The notes beneath the pieces are model-generated. The model was not told the DNA's origin. It searched no databases and saw only the letters and a program-made list of their open reading frames with translations. A program made the translations under genes and the position numbers. Shown piece by piece: positions 58,690 through 64,000 of a stretch of DNA of 64,000 nucleotides (position 1 is its first letter; the number at the start of each line of letters is the position of its first letter). The stretch is from Siphonodentalium dalli. Lineage: Eukaryota > Mollusca > Scaphopoda > Gadilida > Siphonodentaliidae. Where the stretch lies: NCBI GenBank assembly GCA_032622095.1, contig CP136064.1, forward strand, positions 38,862,426-38,926,425, given 5' to 3'.

Positions 58690-59331
58690 TAATTAGTTTC
58701 ATAGAAGGCTCTCACCATACTTAGTTGTTGTCGTGGAATATTGGCTGTGTGTGGAAGATAGATGGGAAATCAAATAGTTGGGATAGAATCGACATAAACG
58801 CTATATATTTCACCCAAATGTGTTTTTTTAATCATCGTTGTATGGTTATTTTTATTGTTCAAGATCGATTACTACAAACCGAGAGGAAATGTGTTTGTAA
58901 TGTTCAGTGTAACAGTGTTGATGAATAACAGTACTACAGAGTCGTTTCCCGTATCCATTTCTCCAGTCAGTCAAATACTTCTTACGATTGTGCAGGAGTG
59001 AATACATCGTTAGATGAAATTGCCATTTTGCCGGTGAATTTGCAACCAAACATGTTGACGGTGTGATGTCTACTGACTCAGCAGATGTTGTACCAAGAAT
59101 CTCCAGAAAGGCTACTTGTGAGAGAGACGCCAACCGTCCAATAGAAAGAATGCAGCAGTCCGCAGCCACCAGGGGGAGATTCCTTTCATTACCCTCGGCT
59201 AAAATGGGTAAAATACCCTGGGCAAAAATGAATGGAATGATTTTTGCCAATTTTTGTGACGGGAGTAATCTAAAAATACCATAGTTACAACTGCAAACAA
59301 AACATAATTTTTTATTCAGGAAATATGACAA
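58690..59331 (-). repeat. 600-bp-type unit in copy 2 (with 159-codon frame)
   Basis: Collinear with 18310-18924. The minus-strand frame 58852-59331 ends LEQ-TAA like other units. See 18469-18924 for why it is not called a gene. Confidence 0.6.
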
Positions 59332-60349
59332 AACTCACACTGGACGTGTTGAACAGACGAAGACTTGAGTAAATGAGCAAAAATATCTGATATTCACAAT
59401 GAAACTAACGAAAGTTTGACTTTTATCAAACAAGCAAAATACCTAATTTTAGAACAACCTTGACACTAAATATCTAAAACTTTGGATAAATAATTTAACT
59501 GTCATTCAATTGAATTATATATTTCTGAATTACATGTATATATTAAATATTTATGACAAATTATTAAAAATTAAATTCATTTAGTCCATTACATGAATAT
59601 TTTCCATGTGCATTCTTAGTTGACAACCGATCTTTTCGCGGAAAGTGACGTCACATTACAATACTCTCGAAATTACACCACCTCGACCGTAGGTGTAGCC
59701 AGCGTACTCGGAGTATTTACGCTGAATTTACGCTGGATCATTCCATTCATTGCCCATTGTAATTTCATTACTCGAGCGTAATGAATGGAATCGCCCCCTG
59801 GATGTTTGATGAATTATGGGAGTTTTTCTCGATTTCCGGCAATCCCTCTGTATAGGTATGGTTCTCACCACATTGTGTTGTCATGCGGAATTAAACGTTG
59901 GTTGTAAATAAAATGGTGGGGCTAGAATCGAAGGTTACACTGGTGTAAATGTTTTCCATAGGCCTCAGTGCTAACGTTTTAGCGTATACTGTTGGCAATA
60001 TAAATTTTGGGTAAAATTTTTTCTTTAAATCTGAAAAATTGACATATGGGGAAACTTTTTACGCAAAAAAATCACGTCCGTCTAGCAGGGAATTCGCCTT
60101 TAAATCTTGTGTTTTCGTAACTAGTGTCAGAACCGCACTAAAAATACTGTCATATTTTAGACCACACCAAAACATTCAAACTTCACTACAAAGGGTTAAT
60201 TCCTGTGCCAATGGCTATTTTACCTATGGGAAATCATAGGTAAGAGGTGTGATTATTTTTTTTATGCAAAAAACACACAAGGCTATTGACCAATCAGGGC
60301 CCAATGTCTATTTTATTCTCTCCTATATATTCCTCCCGCATCCGCTAGA

Positions 60350-61880
60350 GGTCACTCCGAACCCCATTTACACCAGTGTAACCCGAAGATACGCTATATT
60401 TCACACAATCATATCATATGGTTATTGTTATTGTTCAAGATCAGTTACTACAATTCGAGGGGTAATATTTTTGTAATGTTCAGTGCCACAGGACTCAGAC
60501 CTAGAATTATTATAGAGTCCTTTCCTGTTTCCATTTCCCCAGTCCAATACTTCTGTACGTTATCCAACTTTGACCTTAGTGTGTCCATCTGTGCAGGATT
60601 AAACAAACTGTGGTAGGAAATTGTCAATTTGCCTGATCAATTTACAATAAAACGTATCGACGGGTTGAAACCTTGATACCCCTACATCAGCAGACGTTAT
60701 ACCAAGGTTCTCCAGAGAGACCACATTTGAGAGAGACACCAACCTTTCGATAGAAACAAATGCAGCAGTCTGGAATTGGATGCCTTTCTTGTGTTCGGAA
60801 TTATTAGTCGGTTGGAAATAAAAGGGCGGAACTATTTTCGACTGAAACGCAATATTTCACACAAAGTTGTTTTTTTATCATCGAGTATTGTTATTGTTCA
60901 AGATCACTTACTACATACCGAGGTGATATGTTTCTGTCATGTTCAGTGTTGCAAGGTTCAGAACTAATATGAATGCATAGTCGTATCATGTTGACATGGA
61001 ATATTCGTTGTGCGAGGAATTAAATGTAGGTTGCAGATAAACGGGTGGAGCTAGAATAGACAGAAACGCTATATTTCACCCAAAGTGTTTTTTTTATCAT
61101 CGAGTATGGTTATTGCTCAATATATATTGCTACAGACCAAAGGGGAATGTTTTTTGTAAAGTTCAGCGTTCCGAACTAACATGATTACAATAACCGTGTC
61201 CTGTTTCAATTTCTCCAGTCCTGTACTTCTTACCACTATCTATCTTATACCCCAGTGTGCCCATCTGTGCAGGATTAAACAAATCGTGGCAGGAAATAGC
61301 AATTTGCCTGATCAATTTACAATAATACATGTCGATGGTTTGAAACATTGATATCTCTTACAGCAGTAGACGTTGTACCAAGGTTCTCCAGAGAGACCAC
61401 ATTTGAGAGAGACACAAACCTTTCGATAGAAACAAATGCAGCAGTCTGGAATTGGATGCCTTTCTTGTGTTCGGAATATTTAGTTGGTTGGAAATAAAAT
61501 GGCGGAACTATTTTCGACTGAAACGCAATATTACACAAAGGTTTTTTTTTATCATCGAGTATTGTTATTGTTCAAGATCACTTACTATATACCGAGGTGA
61601 TATGTTTCTGAAATGTTCAGTGTTGCAAGGTTCGGAACTAATATGAATGCATAGTCGTATCATGTTGTCATGGAATATTCGTTGTGCGAGGAATTAAATG
61701 TAGGTTGCAAATAAAAGGGTGTCTCTTACATCAGCAGACGTTGTACCAAGGTTCTCCAGAGAGACCACATTTGAGAGAGACACCATCCTTTCGATAGAAA
61801 CAAATGCAGCAGTCTGGAATTGGATGCCTTTCTTGTGTGCGGAATATTTAGTTGGTTGGAAATACTTCGATTCGTTCAGA
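60350..61880 (-). repeat. Tandem 600-680-bp units at the right edge of copy 2
   Basis: GGTTCTCCAGAGAGACCACA occurs at 60707, 61380 and 61755. TGCAGCAGTCTGGAATTGGA also occurs in three successive units. The last unit (61735-61880) is truncated after AGTTGGTTGGAAATA. Minus-strand frames (61163-61348, 61317-61538, 61694-62014) share FQPTKYS and KKGIQFQTAAFVSIER segments. Confidence 0.75.
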
Positions 61881-62820
61881 TTATTCAAAGATCGCCAAAA
61901 ATGACAACTTATAAAAATATAACGGCACTTTTTCTTAACAACATCAGTTTGCCCTACCAGCATCATAGTAATTCGACAGAAACCACCAAAATCATAGCAA
62001 ATTAGCAGGACCACTTAACCGGGGTGAAAATGAGTTATACAATTTATCAATCTTCTATATTATCTACAATTGTCTCCAAATATAGTGTTTGCCTTGTCGG
62101 TTATTTGTAATTTACAGAAAGGTCAAGGAAACCATAACGTGACCAAGGACGTCCATCGAGAGGTTTGTTTATATTGGATTTACCGAGTTATTAATGATTT
62201 ACACTGCCTTGAACTGCGTGTAATAATTGTCGTCGCCGCGCGACCCAATTAAAAATAAACTCATTACGTCAATATAGCTGTAAAGTAAATGGTCTGTCTG
62301 TCTTGGTTTTCATCCTGTAGTTTTTCCATATTTTATTTAATATTTTTAATATCACATACAAACATGGCAGAAGTGTAAACAATACAATGAGAATATAATG
62401 GGGATCTGAACACAATTTATTTCAACTTAGGAAACGCTTCTCTCCCCTGTAATAAAGAAAATAACTTTAAAATGCAAATGCATATTTAAATTCAATGCAA
62501 TGTTCATCGCGAAAGGAAATTCACATCATCGAAGTAAATTTGGAATCGTCTGTTATTAAAACGATCTTTCATAATTTTTGCAGTTCCAAGTGTTGTGAAA
62601 AATATTCCTTAGTAGATATAATACACATTCCTCTTTTCATGGATTGACCATTTATACCATACACATTAGTTAGCTTGGACAGATAATCAGTCAATGCGTT
62701 GTCGGCACTTGGACCGTTCGATAAATTTCCCCATATTTCGAACAATTTATATGCAAATCACACAAAATGAGCTAGTTCTAAATGTTTATGATATTAGCCG
62801 GATTCGCCATCACCAGTTTA
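61881..62820. other. Non-coding stretch, no recognised feature
   Basis: Short chance frames only. Confidence 0.4.
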
Positions 62821-62846
62821 AACCCCCGAGTTTAAACCTGGTTAAA

Positions 62847-63068
62847 ACATATATTGACGGTCCAGTCAAACCGGGTATAACTGAGAGTTGTTGTCGTTTA
62901 GTGGCTGTCTGGTTACCGCGTATATGCACACGCTTATAACAACACTCGTGTGATAATTAACGATATGTATAACTCCACATATGTAAACTGCGGTCCAGAA
63001 AAGACGGATTCATCATCTCGGGTCTAGCCTCCATAAACCGGGTTTAGCTGGACCGTCAAATGATATGG
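62847..63068. repeat. Short inverted-repeat unit with CTGGACCGTCA ends
   Basis: CATATATTGACGGTCCAG, then TCAAACCGGG, on the left pairs with CCGGGTTTAGCTGGACCGTC then AAATGATATG on the right. The arms are about 30 bp with a few mismatches. The right arm leads directly into two degenerate monomers (63058-63105) of the 26-bp satellite. Confidence 0.7.
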
Positions 63069-63105
63069 TTTATTTAGACCGTCGTATGCTATGCTTTAGT
63101 TGTCG

Positions 63106-63380
63106 GTTTAAGGTTATAAAATGCAAAACATTATCACATTTATAATACAAATGTATTCTGCAAACTTTACAGGTGTTAACTCCTCTCGCTTATATGAATT
63201 GAATTCAATATTAGTTTATTATAATGCCATTGTGTTACATATATAAATGCGTATACACACAACACTAATCGACAATTACACCGGCCCATAGGGACTATAT
63301 GTCACTCTATTTACAAATAAATATAATTATTAATTAATTGCGCGGCGTCGTTATTGATGTCTGTCTTTCTCTAAATGCAC
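63106..63380. other. AT-rich spacer before the satellite
   Basis: Nothing assignable. Confidence 0.4.
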
Positions 63381-64000
63381 GAATGATATGGTTTAGTTAG
63401 ACCGTCGAATGATATGGTTTAGTTGGACCGTCGAATGATATGGTTTAGTTGGACCGTCGAATGATATGGTTTAGTTAGACCGTCGAATGATATGGTTTAG
63501 TTGGACCGTCGAATGATATGGTTTAGTTGGACCGTCGAATGATATGGTTTAGATGGACCGTCGAATGATATGGTTTAGTTGGACCGTCGAATGATATGGT
63601 TTAGTTAGACCGTCGAATGATATGGTTTAGTTAGACCGTCGAATGATATGGTTTAGTTGGACCGTCGAATGATATGGTTTAGTTGGACCGTCGAATGATA
63701 TGGTTTAGTTAGACCGTCGAATATGGTTTAGTTGGACCGTCGAATGATATGGTTTAGTTAGACCGTCGAATGATATGGTTTAGTTAGACCGTCGAATATG
63801 GTTTATTTGGACCGTCGAATGCTATGGTTTAGTTGGATCGTCGAATGATATGGTTTAGTTGGACCGTCGAATGATATGGTTCAGTCGGACCGTCGAATGA
63901 TATGGTTTAGTCAGTCCGTCGAATATGGTTTAGTTGGACCGTCGAATGATATGGTTTAGTTAGACCGTCGAATGATATGGTTTAGTTGGACCGTCGAATG
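63381..64000 (+). repeat. 26-bp satellite, continues beyond the window
   Basis: The monomer contains TATGGTTTAGTTGGACCGTC plus GAATGA. About 24 copies are present. Two main variants alternate irregularly (TTGGACC and TTAGACC). At least three monomers (about 63720, 63797, 63924) are 3 bp shorter. The array reaches the last base of the window. Confidence 0.97.

Larger units (their letters stand above)
45298..61263 (+). repeat. Large segmental duplication, copy 2 (pairs with 9051-21590)
   Basis: Same order and strand as copy 1. Private features are the 4759-bp insertion at 49400-54158, about 390 bp at 45523-45915 and an extra 600-bp-type unit near 60350-61030. It lacks the copy-1 insertions 11942-12390 and 19521-20891 and has three fewer 178-bp units. 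Left and right boundaries are uncertain by tens of bases. Confidence 0.93.

Overview
The window looks like a repeat-dense stretch of an animal nuclear genome, most likely a bivalve mollusc. That is an inference from three things: AT-rich DNA with no bacterial gene organisation; several short interspersed families built on phrases such as GGGCCATAACTC and on 'TTCATATTTGG...GAGGTCACTGGGTCAAA', which I associate with bivalve genomes; and a non-LTR retrotransposon beside Helitron-like, TTAA-target, Harbinger-like and CACTA-like DNA elements. I see no intact host protein gene. The only clear host-type coding sequence is a broken beta-1,3-galactosyltransferase-like (GT31) pseudogene at 28851-29481. 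The only clear transposon coding sequence is a 5'-truncated reverse transcriptase at 40295-41698.

Layout. 0-5 kb: an unclassified repeat in two copies, a segment duplicated again at 43 kb, and a Helitron-like copy with a TTAA MITE nested in it. 5-9 kb: a foldback palindrome, nine tandem 88-bp units and two 5S rRNA-derived segments. 9.05-21.6 kb is copy 1 of a large direct duplication whose second copy is 45.3-61.3 kb. 22-25.6 kb and 31.2-33.5 kb hold two oppositely oriented copies of the same Helitron-like element, separated by 5.6 kb that contains a Harbinger-like MITE, the GT31 pseudogene, a TTAA MITE and a second Helitron-like element. 35-39.3 kb holds two TIR elements (1.7 and 2.1 kb). 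40.3-42.3 kb is the LINE. 42.7-45 kb has a TTAA MITE and two large palindromes. 62.8-64 kb is a short inverted-repeat unit followed by a 26-bp satellite that runs off the window.

The duplication is the most informative structure, because one copy serves as the empty site for insertions in the other. Copy 2 carries a 4759-bp element with 18-bp inverted ends and a 6-bp AATAAA target duplication where copy 1 has a single AATAAA. Copy 1 carries a 1371-bp element with GGACCTATCCGTA ends where copy 2 has the uninterrupted site. Both copies share a 2.66-kb CACTG-ended element inside a 178-bp tandem array, and both share two TTAA MITEs, so those predate the duplication. No transposase for any of the DNA elements is visible, so all would depend on enzymes encoded elsewhere. 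There is no operon-like or pathway-like cooperation between genes; the biology here is transposition, tandem amplification and segmental duplication. All alignments were made by eye.
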